DNA of 64,000 nucleotides from Plumapathes pennacea. Lineage: Eukaryota; Cnidaria; Anthozoa; Antipatharia; Myriopathidae. This document shows positions 1-13,200 of the stretch, piece by piece. The position numbers were made by a program, and so were the translations under genes. The stretch's first letter is position 1. Each line of letters begins with the position of its first letter. The stretch lies in the NCBI GenBank assembly GCA_964036295.1, contig OZ038470.1:5311578-5375577 (forward strand). Reading direction: 5' to 3'. The notes beneath the pieces are model-generated. The model was not told the DNA's origin. It was given only the letters and a program-made list of their open reading frames with translations, and made no database searches.

Positions 1-321
1 GCTTCCGTTTGCATGCGTTTGTTAAGCCTGTTGTTTTCACTGTGAAATAAGAACTCCTGTACTTGTGCTATAAATGCTTGCACCCTCGTGGAAACCAGGC
101 TTATTGTGAATCAGTAAGGCGTCTGATAACCGAAAAATACAACAGGAAAAGAGTACAACTGGACTTTCGCGGACACTCGTGACTTCAAGTCCATAACATA
201 CAGAGCAATAAAAACAGCTGAAAAGCTGCACGTGCTCCAGTGTCTCTCGGACTTCAGAAACGAGTGGAAATTCCATATCGCGAACAGCATTATATGAAAG
301 CACTGCCTGTAGTTTTCTTAC

Positions 322-402
322 CATTTCCCGCACTCCAGGATCTTCATAACCTTGGTCAAAATACGGCAACGCATCAGGAACAGCTTCATGTGTGACCGCC
401 AT
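322..402 (-). CDS. BCAS2: BCAS2 / SPF27 splicing factor, first coding exon (partial gene)
   Basis: BCAS2 (SPF27) is a core subunit of the Prp19/NTC complex that activates the spliceosome in the nucleus. The 27 codons read from ATG at 402 down to a GT donor after position 322 (gtaaga on the minus strand) in phase 0. They contain DALPYFDQGYEDPGVRE, which matches the conserved N-terminus of BCAS2 (DALPYFDQGYE.PGVRE) almost residue for residue. The open frame continuing past the donor loses all similarity, so it is intron. The rest of the gene (family length about 225 aa) lies left of the window. An in-frame upstream Met at 423 (MWVTRSK) is possible, but the 402 start fits the family better. The intron portion at 1-321 includes an AAGCCTG...CAGGCTT inverted-repeat fragment. 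Confidence 0.88.
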
Positions 403-3335
403 CTTTGATCTGGTTACCCACAATGCCCCACTCGTAGCTAGTCCCCAGTACCCACCGTGCGAGTTCTGCAGCGCGTGGAGATCGAGGGGAAATTTGAGAG
501 GGAAGCAACGCGCGCGTCGAAATGGGACAGACAGACAGACCGTTCTTTATTTGTACCTTGGTATATAATAGTATATATTTACATGTAGATAATGGATACA
601 AGCATTAAGGTACCGGCTATCTGGAATAGTCATAAGGGCTAATCGAGCCAGATAGCCATACAGTTAATAATTTCTAGTTTGGTCAAACAGTGCGAAATGG
701 GAGAATGGAACAAAATATTTTGTCCGCTGTGTCAGTTTGATATATTTAGCAAATCATGAAGGGTAGGGAGAAATTGGATGGGGCTTTTCCGAGGCGTAGT
801 GCGAAACATTCCTTTTGAAAGTCAGTACATCCACACTACACGGCACACCAACTGCACAAATCAATACACTGATCTTGTGTAGAAATAAGCGAAAGGATTA
901 TTTAAAAGTGTAAAACTACAATAGCATAAAACAATTCACTTAGTTAACCGAGTTACTAGGTAATCGGAAATCTTGGATTTATAAGTAGATATAGTAATGC
1001 CGGTATATCTCGTAAATGGTCGATTGCCAAAGAGCGGAGAAGCTACGACAGTTTCTGTTTCGGTAAAGGTTATTTACTCACACAGACACAAACGCAAAAC
1101 ACTTCAAATGCACAGTTTATTTAGGAAACCAATTCTAAACTCGCTATAAATACAAAATTCTATTCTTAATGCTGGGACAACACCTACAATTCACGTCACA
1201 AGCCCATGTGCAACTTGACACAGCCAATAAGACGCGTGGATAGCAATTCTAGTGGAAACAGAGCTGAAAAACGAACTAAGACAAACCTGAGTACGAGTCG
1301 ATGCTATCTATCGCGGGAAATTAACTTCCAGTTCGCAAAAATCTTAGTCACGTAAAGACTCGTGACGTCACTGACACGTGCAGACATTCAACTCTGTTCC
1401 CTCTGGTGCTCTGTTACATCAACCGCTGAAAAGAGCATGCGCAGTTTCCACACGTCATTTAATCTTGGTGCACCAGGACTTAAATAAATAACTTCCAAGT
1501 GTATAAACTTGTCTGTGTATGGTCTATTTAGCTAATGTATTATTATTCGTTAACTGGATCCATGTTTGTGAAAAATACAAATCTTATGGGGCTTGCTGAG
1601 AAACACTAACAGATAATATATTCAGATAATTGATAAAGTGTCCTTCCAACTAAAAAGTCTTTCAGATAAAGAATACTTTCAGGGACTTCTTGGGGTCGTG
1701 GAAAAGCATAATACTTCTTAAATATCTTTAATACCCCCAGCCAATTCTAGATCCATATTTCACTTTTGAAATTCCACCTTTGCGTTTCAAAGAAAAACAT
1801 ATCTATGGCAGGAGCGCAATGGTCTTCTCCTGTCTATGGCCAATAAAAAAAAATGTTAATGTTGAACTAAATTAGGCGTTACGTTTTGTAAAAAGTGAAC
1901 AGGGGGAATAGCTTCTCTAAAATGAAGTAATAATTTAGAAATTGAAGATAAAACTGTTTGTCAATACTTTTGCTGATGATAGACAAATAGCGTCAAATAT
2001 GCAATTTTGAGAAATTCTCCTTTCGAAGCGATTCCTAGTTTAAAATATGTATTACAATTAAATCATACAATTCACCTGACCTTGGCGTTCAATAATTTGG
2101 CAGCTCTTTCTACCACAATGCATTGCGCGCTCAGTAGCTATCAAATCCGCCATTTTGGATTTTCCTTCGATCTTCTTCGTGACATTCTTGATGGCGTTTT
2201 AAATCTAAAACTCGTTTTAGTTGTCCGTTGAAAGTTTTCTTACGCCAACTTGCCATAGGAAAGAAAATTACAAGCGCGCAAATCACCCTGGGCAAAAGAA
2301 TAACCCATATTTGATAACATATCCGCTACAATCATAGGATAAGTTTAAAAACATTCGATATTAAAAAAAAAAACGAGTTTCGATTACAACGTTACGTCAG
2401 TGCCTCTTTTTGGGTTAAGGTTACTTACAACAGTGATCAAATTCGGACAAAATACCTGGGACGACGCCATAAAAACAAATTACAAAATCAGGAATCCGAA
2501 TTCAAGTCCCTTGCTTTCACTTAAATGAATGCATGTGATTAAAAAGGCAAAATTTTCAAGCCACGTTTTGGTAGCTTGGACGAGAGATCTGAACAAAAAA
2601 AAAAGTCGTAAAAACAGAGAAAACAATGCTTGATGGGAAGACATTTGTATTCTAATGACGTCATCCCAGACATTAACGTCCCATGTGCTAGTTAAGACTC
2701 GTGCATATAATATTCGTAAAAAACGACAAGTAACACTTCCTATTAGTTAAAAGAAGGGCGAACAATAGTTTTAGTTGTTGAGCGTATTTACAGAGTATTG
2801 AAGATGCTCCGACAGATTTGGGAATCCTGTGTCCACCATCACGTCGGCTTGATTTCGAGAGATCACACGTATTCCCTGAAATAGCAATGTGACACAATAT
2901 CAAGACCTTGAAACGAGGGAGAGAGAGCAAGATGCCCATGGTGTATACGGTGATTTGGGAAAGGCTACCGTATGTCTGTTCACCTCTCTCCTGTTGTACG
3001 ACATGCTGTTTGTTTGTCTGCCTGTCCATACTTGACCCCAAAAATTTCGTCCGTCTTTCGTCCATCTCAATACCTCACTATAGTTGTTCCTTTCTCCACG
3101 TGTCGGTACTTCAGTCTAGTTGTCTGTTAGTTTTACTGTCCATATTTGCCCGTGTGCTAGTAGCCCCGTTTAGCGATTACTCGCTCGCTCGTTCTCAATC
3201 CTTGTTGGTCTTTTCGTCTGTCTGCTCTGCGTACTGTCATTGTCACTGTCACAACACACGCCAAAACTCAAAACAAACACACATACAAAACACCAGCATT
3301 ATTGATTAGAAAGTAAGGATTAGCTGAGATGCTAA

Positions 3336-3748
3336 AGCCTTGGCCAAACGAGGTGCAAGTCGACGCAAGTTGATGCAAGTTTTTAAACTTGCGCGGACTT
3401 GCGTTTCGTTTTAGCCATGCACTTGCACGGACTTGAATCGAATTTGAACATGTTCAAATTTTCATTCAAGTCGACGCAAGTTTTTCACCTAAAATAGCAA
3501 AGAGCGCTTTAGGAGAGGCAGGTCTAAACCAAAAACATCAAAAGTAAAAGCCTACTCATTAAGTTCCAGCTCAAGCAAGACATCTGGCTCGGATTCTGAC
3601 TCAGAGCCTTAAAAAGAGAGAAAGTATTTACAAAAGTTGCATGAGCTTGCATCGACTTGCGTCTCGTTTGGCCACCCCTTTTGCCAGTCGATGCAAGTTT
3701 ACTGCCAAATCGAATTTGCATCGACTTGTATCTCGCTTGGCCAAGGCT
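3336..3748. mobile_element. MITE, PIF/Harbinger-like, TAA target duplication
   Basis: The ends are inverted repeats of about 32 bp. The left end reads AGCCTTGGCCAAACGAG and the right end is its complement with a few mismatches (CTCGCTTGGCCAAGGCT). TAA flanks both sides (3333-3335 and 3749-3751). A 3-bp TWA duplication is typical of PIF/Harbinger and Tourist MITEs. The inside is rich in GCAAGTCGACGCAAG-type motifs and has no transposase. Confidence 0.75.
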
Positions 3749-3796
3749 TAACAACCAGAAATAATTGGCTGCAAATTCCCCTCCAATGCCCCCATG

Positions 3797-4006
3797 TTAA
3801 CCCTTTCACTCCTGAGCTCAAAATACAAATTCTCCTAATCCTTCAAGAAGAAAATGTATAAGCGATATAGTGAGAATTGATAGGCGAATCAGCTTTCGTC
3901 TGATTGAACTATCAAGCAGCAAATTCTCCACACTGTATCACATATCTCTGGTGAGAAACTGGAGGAGAAAATTGAAGTTGATCACTCTCAGAAGTGAAAG
4001 GGTTAA
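3797..4006. mobile_element. MITE with TTAA target sites (piggyBac-like)
   Basis: TTAA at 3797-3800 and 4003-4006 borders an element beginning CCCTTTCACTCCTGAG and ending with the near-complement GAAGTGAAAGGG. A TTAA duplication with CCC-starting ends is the piggyBac signature. It is non-coding. A full relative lies at 59,064-59,234 and degraded relatives near 4.8, 15.7, 16.1, 40.1 and 58.8 kb. Confidence 0.75.
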
Positions 4007-4026
4007 AGAAGTCATCGCAATCCAAT

Positions 4027-4186
4027 AAGCCTGGTTTTCATGAGCGACGCAAGCACAAGAGTTATTATTTCACAGTAAAGACAGACTCCATGCAAGCGCA
4101 AGCACTGGGATCAAAATACTTCTTTCCCGTAATGATTGCGTCGCTTGTTTACTCTTATGCTAGCATCGCTCGTGAAAACCAGACTT
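4027..4186. mobile_element. Short inverted-repeat element (AAGCCTGGTTTTCATGAGCG ends)
   Basis: The left arm AAGCCTGGTTTTCATGAGCG pairs with the right arm CGCTCGTGAAAACCAGACTT. The arms extend inward through GCAAGCACAAGAG-like sequence. There is no coding capacity. A related half-element lies at about 25-113 in the BCAS2 intron. Confidence 0.65.
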
Positions 4187-5542
4187 CATCTATTAAGATC
4201 AGCAGAGATTTATTGTTTGCTGTTAAAAGGTTACAAGGTTATTTCAAGCCGGTTAGGAAAAACTGTTTCGTGTAAACAGTAATTATCAGCGTTACATATT
4301 AAATTGTTAGTTGTTAGGAAGTCAAGTAGCAAGATTTCCGGCAACGGGTGTCATGCAGTCCACTGGAAGACCCTTAAAACGGTTGTTATTTTACTTGCAC
4401 GAGGTAAATCGCTTTCAAAATTGGCGCAGCAAGTTGCCTAGCTACGTGCACTTAAAAGCCTCGGCCATTCAGTCAAATTCATGTTGAATAAAAACGCGAA
4501 ATAGTCGCACTTTTTCAGCGCAACTTGTCACACACAAAATACCTGGCTGGTCTCCATCGATCAGATCTGTTTCATCTACCTAAAATGTAACGTTTGGGAT
4601 TTTCAACTCCGGCTCATTCAGTCCAATCCACACAGTTAAATTTTAGCCACGCTGCGATTGGCCGATAGCCAGTGCAATTAGAGGTGCAGTTGTGCATGGT
4701 TACTAAAGAAAAATTCACCCTTCATAACACACAGTACAAAAGTGAAGCAGTTATCAAAGTTGTGAGTGGTTTTCGCTTCGCCATTTTACTCAAAATATAG
4801 ATTCTTCCAAACATTGAGGTAGAAAATGTGATGTTTGATAGTTCAATCAGTTTTCGTCTGAGGAAGCCTTCAAAAACATATTGTACGACCTACCTCTAGT
4901 GAGAAATTCAAAGAGAAATTTGAAGCTGATCACTCCTTTTGTATAGCTAACGTTCCAAAAAAGCGGGATCCCAAGATTTATCTAAGAATTCCTTGCATTT
5001 GTCAAAAGGGTTATTTTCACTACAGGTATTTTCAAATTGTAGCCCCAAAGATGTGCCACGAAATACCTGTAAAAGTAATACTGAATGCGCCGAATGATCC
5101 AAAAGTCTCGCAGATACCACTGACAACTGTAACAACTGCTATATCCCAACAAACAACTTTTCTTTTATAAATTTACAGTGAAACAAACCAAAACCGGTCA
5201 CCCTGCGAAGTTTCATTAAGAAGATTTATGACAAAAGGTTAAGTGTCTCAGCACTTTTAACCAGGATTGTACACGCTGAATACAGACGGGCCGTTTGTGG
5301 AGGGTTTCACTGTAAATTCTGTGCTGACTTATTGAGGTTCCAGGTGCAACTAAGCTATAGACAACCGGCGTGCTTCTGTGCAAGTGCGCTCGACAGTGGA
5401 CGCAGCGATTACGTTAGGTGCAGGTGTTAACACAAACTTCACAACTTTCTTATCCGCAAAACACCGAATATAATACCCACAAACCTCGTGTTATTTTGTT
5501 GTTGTTCTGTATTAGCGCCACACATTCGTGTTCTGGCAGGTT

Positions 5543-5708
5543 ATGGCGTGTTATGTCGCTTCGTGCCGTGTCGTGTCGCTTCGTGCCTATGTCGTGTCGC
5601 TTCGCGCCGTGTCGCGCTTTGTCATGCCGTTTCGTGCTTATGTCGTGTCGCTTCACGCGTGTCGTGCTATGTCGTGTCGCTTCGCGTCGTTTCGTGTCTG
5701 TCGTTTCG
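5543..5708. repeat. Minisatellite, TGTCGTGTCGCTTCGTGC-type units
   Basis: Degenerate units of about 18-20 bp built from GTCGTGTCGCTTCG recur here. They leave overlapping open frames on both strands rich in Cys, Arg, Val and Ser, which are compositional artefacts. Confidence 0.8.
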
Positions 5709-6553
5709 ATCGTGTGATCGTTGTTAAGCAAGAATGTGTGTGCTAGTTTGACCAAGAAAAAGTCGTCAAATATCACGAAGTCAAGATTACATTCGGTAGT
5801 TTTACAGAGAACACTGAGCACATATTAAACACAGCAAACAAGCACAACAAATCCACACCCTACTGCACACTGGTGCCGTCGGTGCAAAGTGCAGTGCTAT
5901 AGTTTAACGTTAATTCTAAGGTGCAGTGAACGAGTGTTTTGTACAAGGAATACATAAAAATGGTGCACAATTCTACCGAATGCATTATAAACCACACACC
6001 TAAACTAAGAAGGACAGAGAAAGAGACACAGACAGGCGAAAGGTAAGAAAGAAAGAGAAAACCAAGACGAGAAAATGAAAATGTGGAGAAAACAAATCCA
6101 CCCCATCCCACCCCAGTCAACAAAGGATGTGCCAACTACACCCCCACTCCACCCTCCCACCACAAAAATAACGACGAAGAGTGCTTCTCTTTCTCACTAA
6201 CACGTGGCAGTTTATGGTTTAATAGAAGACGGGTTTATTCCAGTTTAGGTTTAAGCAATTACCAAAGGCAAATTTGACTCAACCAAGAAAAGTTCAAACT
6301 CCAGAACTGCATTGAAACCAAAAAAGTGAAACGTTGTTGTTGAGCAGAGTTCATGTATTTTGTATTTTACAGCAGAGAAAGTAACAAAAGAGCAGCTTTA
6401 AAGCTTATTAAAGTGATTTATTAAAATAATAATTTAAATACATGCATGGATTATAAATTAGAACTTCTATTTTTCTTCATGATTACTTTATCCAAAAATA
6501 CAAGGAAACAAAAACATATTTTAAGGCATTTGAACATATATTGAAACTCATAG

Positions 6554-6559
6554 TTTATT
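6554..6559 (-). terminator. Candidate poly(A) signal for PLEKHG5
   Basis: AATAAA on the minus strand (tttatt on plus), about 180 bp downstream of the PLEKHG5 stop. Another lies near 6,417. The true cleavage site cannot be seen from sequence alone. Confidence 0.4.
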
Positions 6560-6735
6560 TCAATTACACAAAATTATATCAATGCGAAATTCCGACACCG
6601 CTAGCAACGTTATATTTAGAGGGCAGTTTTCAAGACAAGTAACGTCAATTGTGTGACACATCTGCGCGTCACGCCCACAAATGTCACGCAGAAACATATT
6701 TAAAGGTTCAACTCTTCGCATTCCCTTCCAGTTAA

Positions 6736-7223
6736 TCAAAAAATATATTTGGCTTTGCTCCCTTTGGAGGATTTCAACCTGGGTTTCCTGTAATAGACAA
6801 ACATAAGATTTGAGCCATCACTGAACTCTCGTGGCTCTAAAATTTTCTTGGGTAAATTGTTAACAGCAGTACTGGTTTAAGTTACACACAACCACAAGAT
6901 ATATTTTAAACTTCGACCATTACTTCAACATGGTTCGAGACGTTAATGAGATCATTTTGTTCAACTGAAAGTTTGTGAGGTTAAAGCAAAGGTTGACAAG
7001 AAATATCGCACTCTCACTGTCGGACACGTGGCTACTTACGATGATTCCAGCATTAAAGATTCTTTGAGGAAGAGCTTCGTGGCTTTCCGTTTGTCAATAT
7101 TTGGACCAGAAGCGATGCCGTCCTTTAACTCCATACACTGACTCTTTCTGCGACGAAGCTTGAACCTTCGCCGTTTGTCTTCTGGTTCATCTTTGCTTTT
7201 CTTGCGATGTTTCTTTTCGCCTT
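6736..7223 (-). other. PLEKHG5: PLEKHG5 exons 25-26: basic C-terminus
   Basis: Exon 25 (7223-7040) encodes a Lys/Arg-rich segment (KKHRKKSKDEPEDKRRRF). A consensus donor gtaagt follows ATC at 7040; splicing to 6787-6736 gives an ending KAKYIF. If unspliced, the frame stops at 7036-7038 after LESS, so two C-termini are possible. The YIF end fits a class II PDZ ligand (hydrophobic at -2 and 0). Vertebrate Syx is known to use a C-terminal PDZ ligand; the parallel here is inference. Confidence 0.65.
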
Positions 7224-10200
7224 CTGAGATGCCTTCGAGTGAAGGAAACAGTGAAAACAATAAGTTTGGGACATTTGATGAGCCAAACCAGTTTATTTAC
7301 CGGTCGTACAGATTCACGACTTTCAGAAGCCCGTGCCACTACGAGGCTTGAACAACAGAGAGATCCTTGCACACTCAACAAAGAAAGGCCAGGATGGGAA
7401 TCCTTCCCACCAAAGGGTCAACATTTCACCTGCGTGCAAATTTACTCCCTCACATCATAACGTACCAGCAAAAAAACACAACAGAAAAAGCATGGCAAAC
7501 AGAATCATAAACAATTATTCACTTCAAAACATAGTACACTACACTGCAATACACTACATTGTACAAAGCACTAAAGTACACTATACAAAACTGCACCACA
7601 CCACAGCACGCTACCCGAAACTATACCACACTACACTACACTACACTAACCTACACTACACTACACTACACTACACTACACATTACACAGAGGGCGGTTG
7701 TCAATTATGACTCTATCCTGTTACGGTCCCCTGTCACATGCTTGTACTTCTATTTGTTCTAAGCAAAATTTGTATCTTTTTAAAGACAACTCAACGAACT
7801 AAACTAAACACACTAAACAGTACACAACACTAGACTACTATATTAGGCTACTACACTACACAACTACACCACACCACACCACACGATGCATCGTTGTAAC
7901 TAATTACTTAAGGCCATGTCACAGGAGGCAATTTTTCTTGCAACTTGCAACGCAACGTCGTTGTGAGACAATTTGTAGAAGAAATTGCGCGTGCGACACC
8001 CTTCCTTGCAACTTGCAACGCAACAAAAAATTGCGGGACTAGTTGCTGGAAAAGTTGAACACTCTTCTACTTTTCGCAACGTTGCATGGTTTTGTTGCAC
8101 CGTGTGACATGTACTTTGCAACTTGTGTCGCAATGCCGTCGTCAGTGTTGCGAGACAAGCTGCAAGAAAATTGCTTTGTGTGACATGTACTTTGCAACTT
8201 GTCTCCCAATGCCGTCGTCAGTGTTGCGAGACAAGTTGCAAGAAAATTGCTTTGTGTGACATGTACTTTGCAACTTGTCTCCCAATGCCGTCGTCAGTGT
8301 TGCGAGACAAGTTGCAGGAAAACTGCTTCGCGTGACATGGCCATTACCTTCATCGTTCGCGTGGGAGTTCGAGTGGTCGGCTTTCGTCTTCTCACTTCGC
8401 CCACCCGTGAGTTCCCGACCAAGGTTCAACAGGTCCGACAGTGACATGCTCTTCTTGCGTGACGGCATAGTCCTGCGAGTCTCCCGATGCCGTTCATTGC
8501 TGGGTGAACCATCCTCGACTATTTCTGCCTCGGCAGGATGAAGTGACCTGTCTGGTTTTATTGGTGCCCTCGAGGGCTCCGAATAGCGCGACACTAACTT
8601 CGCAGGCAGCGACCGAGTACCTTCGTTAGGCACTCCGCGAATTTTCTGCATAATCTCCGCTATCTCTTGCTCTTTCGTTGTTTTTTCTTCAGCACCAGCA
8701 GTGCGTGACCTCACAAGGTCTTCAGGGTTAGGCTTGCGTGACATCACCGGAGAAGATCTTCTGGGGAGTCCGCCTCGTTTGCGTTGGGTGGCCTCCGTGG
8801 AGGTGTAAATTGCCGAGTTTAGTTTCTGTTGCGCGATTAGCGGGGATTTAATGTGTGGAGTTTGTCTGGTCGACGAAGGTTTAACAGTTTCTTGTGATCC
8901 TTGTGATGTTTCGCTGTCGTTTCCCGGCTCGCCATCCTCAAAACTTCCGACTCCATCTAACTCGCAAGGAGAACCAGGATCACTTTGTGTCGGGGTGCTA
9001 CCCCTTCTGTTTTGTTCAAACGCATGTAAGGCTCCCGGGCAAGAATCCACCACATCTGATTGCGGAGAATTCAGGTCAAACTCGCTACTCACTGATTGTG
9101 TGTCTCTCAAAGGCAACGATGGAAATTCTACAGAAGTTTGGAGAGAAGTCTCTGAGTCTTCAAGAGAGATGGAGGAAGAAGTAATAGAAGTATCTTCCTC
9201 CAACGTCCTCCTTTTTATAATGACTCCCTCTCTCAGTTCCCGGCTGTGTGTCGGTCCGAGTGGATCCGAGGAAGAACGAGACAACGCCGACTCGACCCGA
9301 GGTCGCTCGTGTTGAGGTGCCGACGATGACCGATAAACTTTTCCGGAATCCGAGCGAGGTCGGACCCCGCCGACGGCGCCTAAAAGTTCGTCTGGAATAT
9401 CGGCCGTTTCCGAAAATTGTTCGGAAGACGTCCTTTCATCCGGGAATTCAAACCTTTTCCCAATTGGTTCCTGGTCTTTTTCCTTCTCCCATGACTGCGT
9501 ACTACTGCTACCCGACGTCAGAGCGGATTCCGAACGTGAGCGCGGCAACCTGTTCGGCTGTTGTTCGTATTGCGTCGACTCCTCGTCAGAGTCCGAATCC
9601 ATAGACAGAATCGACGAGGCCGACGATGCTCTACGATGTTCCCGAAAACCAGCCGGTGGCATCCCTTCGAATGATGTAGGAGATAAATTTTCGTCGTTCG
9701 TTTGGTAAATGTGGCTCGAACCCAGCATCTTCTCCACTGCGTAGCGTTTCTGTGGAAAATAAACAGTGATCAGTGGCAATCTTCTCCTTCAATACACAGT
9801 CAGTTATATAGAGTTCAGTATGGAGAAAATGCCAAGTGACCTCTTGCTTTGGTTCAAGCTGGTCAAACTTGCATTTCTCCTAACAGTACTGATATAATTT
9901 GTTCAGGGCATGTTGGGAGAATTAGGTGTTCTCTTGCTTGGGTGAACTTGCAGGGGTTTAGCCTCACCTGCGCCTCCTTGATGCTATCCAGCCACTGATT
10001 CTCGTCCGCTACTGAACCTTGCAGGGCAAAAGCGTGCGCGACTGTGTTGTAGTCATTCAGTGATATCAACAAAAACGTGCCTGCAAACCAGAAGGAAAAA
10101 CATCTCGAAGTCAAAGGGATTTGTATACATGATCTACAGAACTGCGGGAAAGGCCCGAGAGCGATGTTAGAAGTTATGAAGCAACTTTTACCGGAACTCT

Positions 10201-13200
10201 AGTCAAGTTGTTTGATGAGCGCACTTATCGCCTAACTTAACGCTTAACTCGCTTAACTCCTAGACTGTCAAATGAAATCTGAACGTGGACCACTCAACTC
10301 ATAGCTCTCAACTAGTACATTCTAATAGCAGTGTTCATTTTCAATTGCTGAACTAAAGGTGTAACCACTCAAATGAAAGTACATGGCAGTGTTTACGTAG
10401 TTGTCAGAGAGGAGTTTATGCTTTGTGCATGTCTCCATGCATTGCGTACCGGCATCCTTTGATCTATGGACTGCAAGCTTCTCCACTTGGATGGGCTGGA
10501 AAAATGAATGTGGTTACAATTAATTATCTTACATGGGTGGGATTTCACTGATATGCACGACTTCACTACGCCAGACAGCTGATCGATTCCATCACTTTGG
10601 TCTTCATCCGGGAATATACACGCAGGGACCACTCACGCAGATTCACGCGCACGCAGCTATATTACACAAACACGCGCAAGCACTTACAACAAACAACCAA
10701 CGTAGATAAACTAATTCCAACACAACCTGGCTGACCAGTTTAATAACGCAATACAGAATCTGACTTACCGGTTTGATGACGCGACACTTGTCGCCCTTCT
10801 TGGCTTTTGTAATGAGCAGCAAATCGGTGAACAGAAACACGTAAACATCCATCTGAAGAAAGACCAAATGCAGCTTCATGGGCATAACAATAGACACAAT
10901 AATGAACTCGAATAATCTGTCCGCTCCTAGTTAACAACCACGACCAAAATTACGACCAAAACCAAAATCACTATCACTACACTACACAAGAAACACAATC
11001 ACAACAAAAGAAAACAGCCACGATCACACCCGCACCACCATAATCACAACCAACCACTACTACTACAAGAAACACAACCCCGACCAAAAAACAGCCATGA
11101 TCAAACCGCACGACCAAAAAAACCAAACCTAGATCACACCCAGAAACAACCAAAATCACTACCACAACAAAAAACACAACCGAATTAAAAAAACAAAACA
11201 AAACAAAACAAGAACAAGAACAAGCAAAACAAAAAAACAAAAAACAACTACCATAAACACGACTTAATACAACCAAAATCATCAAAACCAGTCTGTGACT
11301 GCCTCGCCTGCTTTCTCCACATACCTTTCCTTGCTTTTCGACCAGCCGAAGAGGCCCTTCATGGATGACACAACGATTCGTCCCAAGACCCGGCATGGGG
11401 CCCGTGAGTTTCATGGAACTGTAGTCTTGAAGAAGCTGGAATATATAAGCATGAACATGTCTGTGTAAGAGCCAATTGGAGTGTGGTGTAATGCAATGTA
11501 GAGTAATGTGGTGGTGTAGTGTAGCATCGTGTTGTGTTGTATAGTTCTGTGTATAATATAGTGTGGTGCGGTGTAACGTAATGTGGTATAGTGAGTGTAG
11601 CGTAGTGCAGTCCAGTGTAATTCAGTGAAGTAGGATGTAATATCTTTACCCGTTCCATTTCTTCGTTCACGGCCTCCACAACATTATAATTGTTTGTGAT
11701 TCGTTCCGCTACAGCATCCAGTCTCTCCTGCTCGTGCAGTTTTCTCATCGAACTGTCCACTTTCATCACGAACGACTCCACCTTAAGCATCTACGTAAAA
11801 CAAAAACAAAAAATCACTCTCTCCATCTCTATCGCTCTCTAGTTTACCGTCAGTAAGTCAAATGATCTATATGATTTTCACTCTCACTGTCTATCTCTAC
11901 ACGTGTCTCTCTAAAAGTGAGGGGTGGGGTGGGGGTGTGTGGTTGGGGGAACAGCAACTAACCATGCGTTTAATCTGCTCCTTGTCGTCCATGTTTTGCG
12001 TCTTGCTGAGTACAGCCTTGAGCAACAGTCCGTATTTCGTCACTCGTTGCATGGGTTTTACCAAAAGGTCATTCAACTTCAGCCGATCGGTGCACAAGCG
12101 ATGCTCTTCACACCACTGAAACGAACAACAATCATGAGCATACCGCTTATGCGTAACGCCTTCCTGGCTGAGCGCGCAAAAAATCGGAGGGGCCCCAGGT
12201 CAAGAGAACCGCTCCACCCAAGCCCCCAGTCTCGCTGGGAACGCCTGTCATACAAAGTGCAGATGATGCACATCCGTATACGAGACAACTACGTACAACC
12301 GAAGAAAGCAGCGGGTTTTGTGAACAACTTACCGTAATGTATTGTCGGAATTCTTCGTTCTCCAAAGACTTCTCTTTCAAGTACTTGAGACAATTGGCCT
12401 CCTCCATACAGTAACGAATGTAAGGCTCAAAACGAGTTTCAAACTAAAGGGTGAAGAACACAGGAAAATCAGCAGACCTGACACTGGTTTAAAACATTAA
12501 TAAATCAAAATTTAAGCGCCGTTATAGTCATGCAACAGTTTCCAAACCAAATGTATTATTCATCAGGCCTTTGCACTACTGCTCATTTAGTTATAAGTCC
12601 AGACTTTACTCAAGAATTCCATTTGAAAGTGAAGGATGCCAGACGGACCTCAAAACAACCGGAGTACTAACCAAAACAAAACAAAAAACAAAACAAAACA
12701 AAGTAGCTTACCATGGGAAACCCGTCCGCCATGTCTGAGGGACTCAACGTGTTTTTTGTTTTCCTCGACTGCAACAAATCAGAAGGTGAACTGTTACATG
12801 GGATACCACTGGAAGCCATATTAGATGACGTCAATGACGTGTGCAGACGTCTGCCTGGGGAAGGTATTTTGTATACAAAAGAACGAAGCCACTTACAGTG
12901 TCTGCGACTTGGCTCAGACAATCCAACCAGAATGAAAGGTTGACTTCATAAATATCTTCTACATTGCTGAATAATTTGGGGACCTCGACCTAAAGAACAG
13001 AAAGATTGAGTGTGTCATTCGTGTCCTAAGCTCTTCTCTCTGGGAAAAGACTGGAAATGAAAATAAAGGAGAAAGGCACGGAGAACTCACGTCTTGTAAG
13101 TGTCCTTCCGTTTGTAGTTTCTTCAGACACCGGATATAAACCTGACAGACAAGAAAGATGGTGAGTAGAGAGGTTACACTTGGAAAAATCAGGACGAATA

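Larger units (their letters stand above)
403..6735. other. Spacer between BCAS2 and PLEKHG5, no supported gene
   Basis: BCAS2 points left and the PLEKHG5 3' end faces this spacer, so it holds the BCAS2 promoter and the PLEKHG5 3' region. I see no exon with family similarity. It contains three inverted-repeat elements between 3.3 and 4.2 kb, a partial copy of the TTAA-type element near 4.78-4.94 kb, and a GTCGTGTCGCTTCGTGC minisatellite at 5.54-5.71 kb. An ATGGCGGAT reading on the minus strand near 2,157 runs about 24 codons to a weak GTGAAT donor, but it has no partner exon that I can find. Confidence 0.6.

Noticed and set aside
2060..2157. ATGGCGGATTTG minus-strand exon with GTGAAT donor
   Set aside because: Weak donor, no partner exon, and no recognised sequence.
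5418..5821. Overlapping Cys/Arg-rich and Arg/His-rich frames
   Set aside because: Products of the GTCGTGTCGCTTCG minisatellite on both strands.
8142..8347. Continuation of the PLEKHG5 exon 24 frame (SCNLSRNTDDGIGRQVAKY...)
   Set aside because: This part is encoded by the MITE tandem repeat beyond a clear GT donor at 8,347; the next exon continues in phase.
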